Source: SMWD01 sp964629475 (GTDB taxonomy: Bacteria > Pseudomonadota > Gammaproteobacteria > Steroidobacterales > GCA-2729495). Taken from it: a stretch of DNA of 64,000 nucleotides. The translations under genes and the position numbers were made by a program. The stretch spans positions 1 to 64,000 of the forward strand of contig CAZVQW010000011.1 in the NCBI GenBank assembly GCA_964629475.1, written 5' to 3'. Positions 49,915-58,297 of the stretch are shown here, piece after piece. The notes under the pieces are model-generated. The model was given only the letters and a program-made list of their open reading frames with translations. It was not told the DNA's origin and made no database searches. Position 1 is the stretch's first letter, and each line of letters opens with the position of its first letter.

Positions 49915-50488
49915 CCATTGCCGGGCCGGCGGCTGCGTCGGCTTCGCCTGTGCGCTGATCTTCGCGTTTGCGCCGCTCGATGTAGCCTGGTCCAAAGAAC
50001 AGCCGTTCGAGATACGCAGCGCCGAATCAAGACTATTCCAGGGTGTCTGGTTTACCAACGCATTAATCGATTTTCGACTGAGTGACGATGCTCTTGCCGC
50101 TCTCGACAGCGGCGTCGTGTTGACGATCAAATTACAAATCCATCTCGATAGAGTGCGGCGTTTCTGGCTCGACAAGGAAACGGCAAGACTGGAACAACGC
50201 TTTGAACTCAGTTACCAGCCGCTGACCGAGCGTTACGTCGTGCGTAATGCGAACAGTGGCGAACAGGACTCGTTTGCGACGTTATTTTCGGCGCTGAACA
50301 GCATGGGCAGGATTATCGATTTACCGATCATCGATGCCGCATTGCTCGATACCGACGAGCGTTATCAGATTGCGATGCGCGCCGTACTCGATCAAAACAC
50401 ATTGCCTGGTCCCTTGCAGGCTCTGGCCTTCTGGAGCGGCGGCTTTCGACTCGAAAGTGAATGGTACGAATGGATGTTAAACAGCTGA
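49832..50488 (+). CDS. DUF4390 family exported protein, N-terminus altered by repeats
   Basis: 218 aa if started at ATG 49832. TTG 49871 (MRKQVRQKW) with AGAG upstream is an attractive alternative giving a basic n-region. A hydrophobic stretch GFACALIFAFAPLDVAWS suggests export. The mature part has the DUF4390 pattern: SAESRLFQGVWFTNALIDFR, LDSGVVLTIKLQI, RRFWLDKETARLEQRFELSY, TERYVVRN and a C-terminal WSGGFRLESEWYEW. The family is found before ntrYX in many gamma- and betaproteobacteria and has no assigned function. It overlaps the kinase gene by 28 nt. Palindromic repeats encode parts of its first 28 residues. Confidence 0.8.
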   Translation: MVSDTNFQYRDLILRKQVRQKWCLTPFFHCRAGGCVGFACALIFAFAPLDVAWSKEQPFEIRSAESRLFQGVWFTNALIDFRLSDDALAALDSGVVLTIKLQIHLDRVRRFWLDKETARLEQRFELSYQPLTERYVVRNANSGEQDSFATLFSALNSMGRIIDLPIIDAALLDTDERYQIAMRAVLDQNTLPGPLQALAFWSGGFRLESEWYEWMLNS

Positions 50489-52701
50489 AGCGCGTCCTCT
50501 ACACGACGCTGATCATCGCTGCGCTGGTGCTCGGCGTGGCGACCTTGCTGCTGCTGGCCCGAACATCGCAAAATCCGGAAGAATTTGGCCGCTTGCATAG
50601 CCTCCTGCTGCTCGTCAACGCCGCCGGCGTATTTTTACTGCTGGTTCTGATCGCTGGTAATTTGTACCGGCTGGTGCGCGATCACTGGCGCGGCGTGCCG
50701 GGTACAAAACTCAAGAAACGTATGCTGACGGTAATTGTCAGTCTGACCGTCGCGCCGCTCATCATTGTGTATCTGTTCGCGGTGCAGTTTTTAAGTCGCG
50801 GTATCGATACCTGGTTCGACGTAGAGATCGAGGGTGGTTTGACCGATGCGTTGACGTTGAGTCGTGCCGCGCTCGATCGACAAATAAACTCGAGCATGGA
50901 GCATACCCGGCAGATTGGCGCTGCACTGTTGTTTTCCGACGGCAACGATCTGGTTGCCACACTCGGCGAGTTGCGTCGTGATGCGGGTGCAATCGATGTC
51001 ACGCTATATGGCAGCAATTATCTGGTCGTGGCAACGAGTCATCGGGATGCGACCGCACCGTTTCCGGGCCCGCCACCCGAAGATGTGCTGTTACAACTGC
51101 GTCAGTCCGGCACCTATGTCGGCATCTATCCGATCGGCAACGGGAGTTACCGTGTCCGTGCCGCATTATTGTTACCAAATGCCCGGCTCGGTCGGGAGCC
51201 GTTTGTTCTGCAAGCGGTTTACCCGGTTGGCGAGCGTATTGGTACGCTCGTCGATTCGGTCGAGAATACATATCTGCGCTATAACGAGCTCGTGTTTCTG
51301 CGTGAACCCTTGAAGGCGGGTTTTGCGCTGACGCTGACGCTTGTCGTTTTGCTGGCGATGCTGGCGGCAGTATACGGCGCCTTCTTCTTTGCCCGCCGTC
51401 TGGTCGCCCCGATTTTGTCAGTCGTGGCCGGTACTCGTGCCGTAGCGGCGGGTGACTTCGATACCCGCCTGTCCGTGACGTCCCGCGATGAGATCGGCTT
51501 CCTGATCGATTCGTTCAATCAGATGATTCAGCGCCTGTCGCAGGCACGCGAAGAGGCGCGGCTCAGTGAGCAACGCGTTGACAAGGAGCGAGCGCATGTC
51601 GAGGTGATCCTGGCCAGGCTGTCGACGGGTGTTATTGCAATAGAAAATGACGGGCGCATCAGGCATGCAAATGATGCAGCGAGCGCAATGCTCGATACGG
51701 ATTTGACCGATGCGAAAGGCCATCAACTCGAGGAACTGATTGCGGAACATCCTGTTTTGGCCGAGTTCATGGGCGGCATCGAAGCGCATCTTGCAGTCGA
51801 CGAGACGGATTGGCGTGAGCAGATCAGTGTGCAAAGTGCTGTGGGCCGACGCGTGTTCGTATGCGCCAGCACGACGCTGCCGGCCGAGGATGGCGAACCG
51901 GGTGGCAGCGTGATTGTTTTTGATGATGTAACGGCATTGTTACAGGCTCAGCGCGATGCGGCATGGGGTGAAGTTGCGCGGCGCATGGCGCATGAAATAA
52001 AGAACCCGTTGACACCCATTCAGTTATCGGCCGAAAGAATTCAGCGTCGTTACCTCGATGGCATGAAAGAGATGGAGGCCGAAGTGCTGAGCCGCGCAAC
52101 GAATACGATCATCTCCCAGGTCAAGGCTATGCGCGACATGGTCAATGCATTCAGCGAATATGCCCGTGCACCGGAAATTAATATTTCACGTTTTGATCTC
52201 AATCAGTTGATCAGGGAAGTCATATACCTGTACAAGTCGGAAGACAATCACGCACAGGTCGGGCTCGATCTCGATACCACCCTCGGTGACATCGATGCAG
52301 ACAATGCGCGTATACGTCAGCTATTGCATAACCTGATTCGTAATGCATTGGAGGCGATGGAAGGCCAGGCTGAGTCGCGGCTCGATATTACGACGCGTCT
52401 GGTTGAGGCCGGCGGCCGGGACTGTGCGGAGATTTGCATTCGTGACGATGGTCCCGGCATTGATCCGGATACCATCGACAGGTTGTTTGATCCGTACGTG
52501 ACAACAAAGCACAAGGGTACCGGGCTCGGGCTCGCCATCGTTAAGAAGCTTGTTGAGGAACACGGCGGAACAGTTGGCGCGAAAAACCTCGAATCAGGCG
52601 GCGCAGCCCTGACGGTTCGATTTCCGATCCGGCGGATTGCCGGCTCCTTCCATGAGGGCCGGAGTCCCGCTGCGCCCAAGGCCACGGGAAGCGCATCATG
52701 A
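50461..52701 (+). CDS. ntrY: NtrY-type sensor histidine kinase
   Basis: 746 aa membrane sensor. N-terminal membrane spans lie near residues 12-34, 48-66 and 88-106. A periplasmic-like sensing region (about 110-280) and a further span (about 286-312) follow. The HAMP linker is ARRLVAPILSVVAGTRAVAA, then a PAS domain (about 375-490, LARLSTGVIAIENDGRI). The phospho-acceptor is H511 (RRMAHEIKNPLTP), and the ATPase has NLIRNALEAM, DDGPGID and GTGLGLAIVKKLV. NtrY senses nitrogen or redox state in other proteobacteria; the signal here is unknown. It starts at ATG 50461 (or 50470) inside the DUF4390 gene and overlaps ntrX by 4 nt. Confidence 0.93.
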   Translation: MVRMDVKQLKRVLYTTLIIAALVLGVATLLLLARTSQNPEEFGRLHSLLLLVNAAGVFLLLVLIAGNLYRLVRDHWRGVPGTKLKKRMLTVIVSLTVAPLIIVYLFAVQFLSRGIDTWFDVEIEGGLTDALTLSRAALDRQINSSMEHTRQIGAALLFSDGNDLVATLGELRRDAGAIDVTLYGSNYLVVATSHRDATAPFPGPPPEDVLLQLRQSGTYVGIYPIGNGSYRVRAALLLPNARLGREPFVLQAVYPVGERIGTLVDSVENTYLRYNELVFLREPLKAGFALTLTLVVLLAMLAAVYGAFFFARRLVAPILSVVAGTRAVAAGDFDTRLSVTSRDEIGFLIDSFNQMIQRLSQAREEARLSEQRVDKERAHVEVILARLSTGVIAIENDGRIRHANDAASAMLDTDLTDAKGHQLEELIAEHPVLAEFMGGIEAHLAVDETDWREQISVQSAVGRRVFVCASTTLPAEDGEPGGSVIVFDDVTALLQAQRDAAWGEVARRMAHEIKNPLTPIQLSAERIQRRYLDGMKEMEAEVLSRATNTIISQVKAMRDMVNAFSEYARAPEINISRFDLNQLIREVIYLYKSEDNHAQVGLDLDTTLGDIDADNARIRQLLHNLIRNALEAMEGQAESRLDITTRLVEAGGRDCAEICIRDDGPGIDPDTIDRLFDPYVTTKHKGTGLGLAIVKKLVEEHGGTVGAKNLESGGAALTVRFPIRRIAGSFHEGRSPAAPKATGSAS

Positions 52702-54053
52702 CGGTAGCGAAGATTCTTGTCGTCGATGATGAGGCGGATATCAGAACGCTGGTAGATGAAATTCTGTCAGACGAGGGCTATCAGGTCACGACGGCCTGTG
52801 ATGCGGCCGAGGCGCGCAGCCGGGTCGGCGCAACATCACCGGATCTCGTGTTGCTCGACATCTGGATGCCGGACACTGACGGCATCACGTTGCTCAAGGA
52901 ATGGTCCGGAGATGCCGGTCCAGGTTGCCCGATCGTGATCATGTCGGGTCATGGCACGGTCGAGACCGCTATCGAAGCGACGCGTCATGGAGCTGCAGAT
53001 TTTATCGAAAAGCCGGTATCTATTGCTAAACTGCTGCGAACGGTAGAGAACACGCTCCGAAATTCGCTGAAAATGTCGGCCGCAGAAAAGCCGGTGCAAT
53101 TGCCGCCACTGGCTGCACCGGTCGGCAAGAGCAAGGCGGTACGTGATGTTCGCCATTCTCTGGAGCAGTCGGCCCACCTGGCATCACCGGTTCTGTTAGT
53201 CGGGGAACCCGGGTCGGGTCGCGAAGCCGGCGCGCGGTATATGCGTGCATTGTCGCCACGCTGCGAGCAGCCGTTCATCTGCCTGACGGGTGATGATCTG
53301 ACCCCGGATCGGCTCACGCAGATATTGTTCGGTTCCACTGCGAATGATGGTCTCGATCGGGGTTTCATCGCGCAGGCCGAGGGCGGGATACTGTTTTTAC
53401 GGGAACTCGAATCGCTCGGTCCGGATGCGCAGCGCATGCTGGCCGCGCTCATAGAGCATGGTAACTATTTGCCGGGCGGGCAGGTCGACAGGAAAAAGGT
53501 GAATATTCGCTTCATTGCATCGATGACACCGCAGGCATTTGCGGATCCACAAGGCCACGGAGTGCGCGGCGATCTGATCGAACAGCTGGCCATATCTGCC
53601 ATTCACATACCGGCATTACGGAACTACCCGGAGGATGTGCCGGAGTTGTTGCGTGTGTTCGTCGAGCAGTTCGTCGATGCAAATCAGTTGCCGTTTCGGC
53701 GCTTTGGCGTTGCCGCACAAAATCGGTTACGCCACTATCCGTGGCCCGGCAATGTGCGCGAGCTACGGGCGCTGGTTCGGCGTCTGCTGATCGTGCCCGG
53801 TCCCGAGGAGATTACACTCGACGAACTGGAGAGTGCCTTACCGCCGGCAGGAGAGCAGGAGGTTCCTCTGCTCAAGCAGGACCTGCTGTCGTTACCGTTG
53901 CGTGAAGCCCGGGAGCAATTCGAGAAAGCTTACCTGACGCAGCAACTCGCCTTGTGTGACGGGAAGGTCGGGCAACTGGCCAAGCGTGTCGGCATGGAGC
54001 GAACACATTTATATCGCAAGCTCAGGGCGCTGGGTGTTAACTTTCGCAAGTAG
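52698..54053 (+). CDS. ntrX: NtrX-type response regulator with a degenerate AAA+ domain
   Basis: 451 aa. The receiver domain is intact (DDEAD, phospho-acceptor D54 in LLDIWMPDTDG, K105 in FIEKPV). The central AAA+ domain is degenerate: the P-loop reads GEPGSGRE (169-176), where active regulators have GESGTGKE. The GAFTGA sigma54-contact loop is missing (FGSTANDGLDRGFIAQ instead). Walker B reads GGILFLRE in place of GGTLFLDE. YPWPGNVRELRALVRRL and a C-terminal Fis-type helix-turn-helix (GQLAKRVGMERTHLYRKL) remain. It probably binds DNA but is unlikely to activate sigma54. The TAG stop lies in a REP arm. Confidence 0.92.
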   Translation: MTVAKILVVDDEADIRTLVDEILSDEGYQVTTACDAAEARSRVGATSPDLVLLDIWMPDTDGITLLKEWSGDAGPGCPIVIMSGHGTVETAIEATRHGAADFIEKPVSIAKLLRTVENTLRNSLKMSAAEKPVQLPPLAAPVGKSKAVRDVRHSLEQSAHLASPVLLVGEPGSGREAGARYMRALSPRCEQPFICLTGDDLTPDRLTQILFGSTANDGLDRGFIAQAEGGILFLRELESLGPDAQRMLAALIEHGNYLPGGQVDRKKVNIRFIASMTPQAFADPQGHGVRGDLIEQLAISAIHIPALRNYPEDVPELLRVFVEQFVDANQLPFRRFGVAAQNRLRHYPWPGNVRELRALVRRLLIVPGPEEITLDELESALPPAGEQEVPLLKQDLLSLPLREAREQFEKAYLTQQLALCDGKVGQLAKRVGMERTHLYRKLRALGVNFRK

Positions 54054-54110
54054 GAGCGGCATCTTGCCGCGATTCGTGCCGATTGGGTCGCGGCAAGATG
54101 CCGCTCCTAC
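54050..54110. repeat. REP-type inverted repeat at the ntrX 3' end
   Basis: Perfect 23-bp arms (54050-54072 and 54088-54110), the GTAGGAGCGGCATCTTGCCG variant, with a 15-nt spacer. As at parB, the first base completes the last sense codon and the next three bases are the stop TAG. It separates ntrX from the convergent CBS gene. Confidence 0.95.
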
Positions 54111-54127
54111 GGTTAGGGGTATTGCAA

Positions 54128-54556
54128 CTAGCCGCTGATGTATTTTTCGAGTTCGCCGATCGTCGATTGCTGTTCGGCGATGATGGCCCTGACCAGGTCA
54201 CCGATCGAAATCATGCCGATAAGATTATTATTGTCGACAATCGGCAGGTGGCGAATCCGTTTCTCGGTCATGAGTTGCATGCATTGCTGAATATCCTGAT
54301 CGGGTGTCGTCGTAATGACGTCACTGGACATGATGTCTTTGACCAGCGTGCTTTCGGATGACCGTCCTTTCAGGATAATCTGTCGGGTGTAGTCCCGCTC
54401 CGAGAGGATGCCAACGAGCCGGTCGCCGTCCAGAACGGCCAGTGCGCCGATTTCTTTTTCGGCCAACAGGTGAATCGCCTCGTAGACTGATTGGTTCGGC
54501 CCGATCGACCAGGTTTTTCCTCCCTTGGCCGCCAGGATCTCTTTTACTCGTTTCAT
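54128..54556 (-). CDS. CBS-domain pair protein
   Basis: 142 aa consisting of two CBS motifs and little else. CBS 1 spans about residues 8-65 (VYEAIHLLAEKEIGALAVLD, LVGILSERDYTRQI). CBS 2 spans about 75-130 (ITTTPDQDIQQCMQLMTEKR, RHLPIVDNNNLIGMISIGDL). Stand-alone pairs bind adenine nucleotides or SAM and report energy state to partner proteins. The partner is not evident here. The GDLV and ERDY endings are typical of the family. ATG 54556. The neighbouring genes do not form an obvious operon with it. Confidence 0.93.
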   Translation of the reverse strand: MKRVKEILAAKGGKTWSIGPNQSVYEAIHLLAEKEIGALAVLDGDRLVGILSERDYTRQIILKGRSSESTLVKDIMSSDVITTTPDQDIQQCMQLMTEKRIRHLPIVDNNNLIGMISIGDLVRAIIAEQQSTIGELEKYISG

Positions 54557-54626
54557 TGCGTTTCTCCGTTTGCCCCATCCCCCTCGTTTACATCAATCAG
54601 GGGCACGCTCATAGAATACCACTGCG

Positions 54627-55847
54627 CTACTGCTCGCGCAGGCTGAGTTGGTCGGGATGCCGTTGGCACTCGGTGTTCGGTTCAATTGCAGGGAAAAAAC
54701 TGCCGCCATTCTGAAAGCGGATATTGCCGCCGCCGAAATCCTGTTCCGTCAGCTCCCAGATTCGCTCATAGGCACGATGGTTTTGGTCAAGACGCGGCCC
54801 GAAAGGCCGTACCTGAATCGCCGAGACGATTTCACCGCTGATAAATTGCCCGTTGCCATCGAGGGTCGCCACGAGGATGGGTGCGAGGCCTTTCTCTGCG
54901 TTGATGCTGATGCCGTAGTAAGTAGCGAAGTTTCCCAGGCTGTAGGCGATCAGGCGACCGTCATAGATCTCGATGGCTCGTGGTACGTGCGGGCCATGAC
55001 CGATCACGAGGTCGGCACCGGCATCGATCATCGCATGCGAAAATTCGACGACATTGCCGCGATTTTCGCCATAGTAGGTTTCGGCGGCGAACGGTATGTG
55101 TGCAGCATCGGCGCCTTCGGCGCCACCGTGAAACGAGACGATGACAATGTCATATATCTCGTCGAGTGCCGCAATTTCGTTGCGGGCCACGTCGAGATCG
55201 AGCATTGGGTATGAGTTGGTGAATGGCGCAAATGCGATTAGTGCCGTCCTGATTTTGCCGTTTGGCCAGGCGGCAATATCACCAATACGTCCTGAGTGAC
55301 GAATATTGGCAGCATCGAGCGCCGCCATAGTGCCCGTACGACCTTCTTCGCCAAAATCACGGGCATGGTTGTTGGCCAGGCTCATGACCGTAAAGCCTGC
55401 GTCGGCGAGATGCCGGGCATATCGGGCTGGAGTGCGAAACAGGTAGCAGGCCGATGGATCTTTGCAGGTCTTGACCGGTTCACCGCCATCCAGCAAGACG
55501 CCCTCAAGGTTGCCGAAGGCGATATCGGCGCTGGAAAATACGGGTGTGACCTGGGCAAGCAAGGACCGGCCGTCATTTTCTGTGTCCAGTCGGTTCTCGG
55601 GATAATCCGTACCGAGCATGATGTCACCGGCGGCGGCAACCGTCATGCGCGCACAGGCGAGTTCAGCGGCACGCTGTGCAGCCAATTGTTCGGCTGTCGG
55701 TTCCGCTACAGGCTCAGGTTCGACCCGCTGTTCCATGATGGGCTCAACGACGGGTTCGGTAGTTTCGATCGTGCGCGAACAGCCTGCAGCCAGGAGCACG
55801 ACTGCGCAGAGGCCCAACCAAAAAAATATCCTGTTAATCGCCGACAC
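54627..55847 (-). CDS. CapA/PgsA-family lipoprotein (calcineurin-like metallophosphatase fold)
   Basis: 406 aa with a lipoprotein signal (LLAAGC, lipidated C23). A proline- and glutamate-rich spacer with repeated EP(V/I) units follows. The PGA_cap domain (from about 70) has VAAAGDIMLGTDYPENRL, DIAFGNLEGVLLDGG, FTVMSLANNHARDFGEEG, VSFHGGAEG and VIGHGPHVPRAIEIYDGRLI. These metal-binding motifs resemble metallophosphoesterases. CapA proteins take part in poly-gamma-glutamate or capsule synthesis in some bacteria, but no capsule genes lie nearby. The start overlaps the end of the SPOR gene by 14 nt, suggesting co-transcription. Confidence 0.88.
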   Translation of the reverse strand: MSAINRIFFWLGLCAVVLLAAGCSRTIETTEPVVEPIMEQRVEPEPVAEPTAEQLAAQRAAELACARMTVAAAGDIMLGTDYPENRLDTENDGRSLLAQVTPVFSSADIAFGNLEGVLLDGGEPVKTCKDPSACYLFRTPARYARHLADAGFTVMSLANNHARDFGEEGRTGTMAALDAANIRHSGRIGDIAAWPNGKIRTALIAFAPFTNSYPMLDLDVARNEIAALDEIYDIVIVSFHGGAEGADAAHIPFAAETYYGENRGNVVEFSHAMIDAGADLVIGHGPHVPRAIEIYDGRLIAYSLGNFATYYGISINAEKGLAPILVATLDGNGQFISGEIVSAIQVRPFGPRLDQNHRAYERIWELTEQDFGGGNIRFQNGGSFFPAIEPNTECQRHPDQLSLREQ

Positions 55848-56406
55848 GAATCACCATGATATCGACCGACGCATCACGCAACTGACCGCGCAGCGTATTC
55901 AGCCGATCCAGACTGTCTACCGGGCCAATTCTGACTCTGTGATAATCCTTGTCTTCTATGCTGACCTTCTGAATTTTCGATGTGATGCCAAGCATTGCCA
56001 GGCGCGCCTTCATGCGGTCAGCGTCGGCATGACTCGAGAATGATCCGACCTGCAAGACATAGATGCCCGGTGCATCGAGCGGCGCGGGTTGTGAATTGTT
56101 GCGTACGACCGTGCCCTCCTCCGGAAACACGACCTCAAAATTCGGCAACATGTCGTAAAACTTGAAGCGTGGCTCGGGTTTTTCTACAACGGTGTTCGCA
56201 GGCGGGGCGGTGACAGATTCCGGCGCAGGTTGCGGGCCGGTCACTGCGGGACGGATAGTCTGTTCCTCCCGATCCTTCACATAAATCGCGGCTGCAACCG
56301 ACAGGCCGATGATCAGTCCGAAAACTCCCCAGATCCAACCCGGCATCGGTGACGGCTTTGATGCGCGCTGGGTCTTTTTCCTGCGTTTGGTCTTGCGTTT
56401 TGGCAT
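55834..56406 (-). CDS. SPOR-domain membrane protein (FtsN-like position)
   Basis: 190 aa. The very basic N-terminus MPKRKTKRRKKTQR is cytoplasmic. One membrane span follows (about 24-44, WIWGVFGLIIGLSVAAAIYV), then a proline-rich linker and a C-terminal SPOR domain (about 112-190, IYVLQVGSFSSHADADRMKA, YHRVRIGPV). SPOR domains bind septal peptidoglycan lacking stem peptides. A gene of this layout beside argS and priA is the usual site of the ftsN-like division gene in gammaproteobacteria; an FtsN role is inferred. 28 nt separate it from argS. Confidence 0.9.
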   Translation of the reverse strand: MPKRKTKRRKKTQRASKPSPMPGWIWGVFGLIIGLSVAAAIYVKDREEQTIRPAVTGPQPAPESVTAPPANTVVEKPEPRFKFYDMLPNFEVVFPEEGTVVRNNSQPAPLDAPGIYVLQVGSFSSHADADRMKARLAMLGITSKIQKVSIEDKDYHRVRIGPVDSLDRLNTLRGQLRDASVDIMVIRVGD

Positions 56407-56434
56407 TAGCGCGCTCGTTTCTGCAGCGGCGGCC

Positions 56435-58192
56435 TCACATCGATTCCGGCGCCGACACGCCGACGAGCTCGAGTCCGTTACGGATGACCTGCCTGACCCC
56501 GTTGATCAACATCAGGCGCGCATCGCGCAGGCCGGAATCATCAGCGATAAAGCGATGTGCGTTGTAATACGTGTGCAATTCGTGAGCCAGCTCACGCAGG
56601 AAATGCACGAGGTGCTGTGGCGCTCTTTGCCGTGCCGCCAGCTCGAGAATTTCAGGGTAACGTGCAAGCCTCTGCAGTAATGCCTGTTCGTGATCTTCGG
56701 TCAGGCGATGCAGATTTTGCCGGCCATTATCCCTGTCCCATTGCAGGCCGCGCGTTTGTAATTCACGCATGACGCTCCAGACACGCGCATGCGCATACTG
56801 GATGTAATAGACCGGGTTGTCGTTTGACTGCGACTTGGCCAGTTCCAGGTCAAAATCCAGGTGCTGCTCGTTCGAACGTGTAACAAAAAAGAAGCGTGCG
56901 GCATCGTTGCCGACTTCGTTACGCAACTCACGCAGCGTGATAAATTCGCCCGAGCGCGTCGACATTTGTTGCTTTTCCTCGCCACGAAACAATGCGACGA
57001 ACTGCACAAGTTCAACCTCGAGGATATCCGGCGACTCACCCATCGCCTCGATACCGGCGCGCACGCGCGCAATATAGCCGTGATGATCGGCGCCCAGAAT
57101 ATCGAGCAGCGTGTCGTACCCGCGTTCCCGTTTGTGCAGGTGATAGGCGATGTCCGATGCAAAGTAAGTTGTGCGGCCATTGTCACGCACGACGACGCGA
57201 TCTTTCTCATCGCCGTAATCCGTCGCCCGGAACCAGATCGCACCGTCCTGCTCGTATGTCTTGCCGCTGGCCGCGACTTTATCCAGAGCATGCTGAATGG
57301 CGCCGCTGTCCATCAGGCTGCGCTCGGAGAACCATTGGTCGGGCGTCGCACCAAATTCGGTCATGTCATCCTTTATGTCAGCGAGGATCGATTCGAGGGC
57401 ACAGTCATGAATCGCGATGAATCGTTCTTCACCCAGCGACTCGCGAGCCAGGGCGATGAAGGCATCGAGATAGATATCGGCCTCGCCGTCCGGCGCGTCG
57501 GCCGGCAGCGCGTCGATTTCATGTAAGTGTTTGGTCGAAATCGTATCGGGAAACTGCCGTGCGGCGTCGGCAGCGATGTCTTTGACGTATTGCCCGCGGT
57601 ATCCGTTACTCGGAAACGCGACGTCGATATCCGCGGCTTCGAGCATGCGGACCCAGACGCTGAGTGCGAGGATATCCATCTGTCGCCCGGCGTCGTTGAC
57701 ATAGTATTCCTCGTGAACGTCGTGACCGGTCGCCCGCAGCAGGTTCGCGACGGTTGCGCCATACGCTGCAAGGCGACCGTGACCGACATGGAGCGGACCG
57801 GTTGGGTTGGCCGAGACGTATTCAACGAGAATTTTCTTGTTGGCACCCAGATTGCTGTGCCCGAAGCTGTCGCCACTTTCGAGGATGCTGTTGAGTTCGC
57901 CATGGAAGGCTGCGGGGCTCAGGTGGAAGTTGATGAATCCGGGGCCGGCGATGTCGACCGATTCGACGAGTTCCGAGGCCGGGATCAGGTCGATGATGGA
58001 CTGCGCAATGTCGCGCGGCTTCTGCCGTAGTGGCTTGGCCAGGCGCATCGCGATGTTGCACGCGTAGTCGCCGTGCTGGCGATCACGGGTACGTTCGATT
58101 TCCGGCGTCAGGGCGGTGGCGTCACCGGCCTCCGTGAGGCCGGGTAATTGGGCGAGCGCCGCGGTTACGAGTTGTTCGATCTGTGTCTTCAT
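56435..58192 (-). CDS. argS: Arginyl-tRNA synthetase
   Basis: 585 aa class I synthetase. The Arg-tRS N-terminal domain (about 1-90) precedes the catalytic site motif ANPTGPLHVGHGRLAAYG (HVGH). Other motifs are ILGADHHGYIARVRAG, the KMSKS-equivalent KQQMSTRSGEF and the C-terminal anticodon-binding DALR domain (YAHARVWSVMRE, HFLRELAHELHTYYNAHRF). Length is normal. ATG 58192. priA lies 105 nt upstream in the same orientation. That gap contains no recognisable element. Confidence 0.97.
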   Translation of the reverse strand: MKTQIEQLVTAALAQLPGLTEAGDATALTPEIERTRDRQHGDYACNIAMRLAKPLRQKPRDIAQSIIDLIPASELVESVDIAGPGFINFHLSPAAFHGELNSILESGDSFGHSNLGANKKILVEYVSANPTGPLHVGHGRLAAYGATVANLLRATGHDVHEEYYVNDAGRQMDILALSVWVRMLEAADIDVAFPSNGYRGQYVKDIAADAARQFPDTISTKHLHEIDALPADAPDGEADIYLDAFIALARESLGEERFIAIHDCALESILADIKDDMTEFGATPDQWFSERSLMDSGAIQHALDKVAASGKTYEQDGAIWFRATDYGDEKDRVVVRDNGRTTYFASDIAYHLHKRERGYDTLLDILGADHHGYIARVRAGIEAMGESPDILEVELVQFVALFRGEEKQQMSTRSGEFITLRELRNEVGNDAARFFFVTRSNEQHLDFDLELAKSQSNDNPVYYIQYAHARVWSVMRELQTRGLQWDRDNGRQNLHRLTEDHEQALLQRLARYPEILELAARQRAPQHLVHFLRELAHELHTYYNAHRFIADDSGLRDARLMLINGVRQVIRNGLELVGVSAPESM

Positions 58193-58297
58193 CTGTCTGC
58201 CGTACTGAGGCTCGCTGGGGGCCGGGCATTCTAGCTTGATTTACGCTGAACGATACAGGTGCCGGTGCCATGGTGTCTTGGAAACTTTAATAGAACG

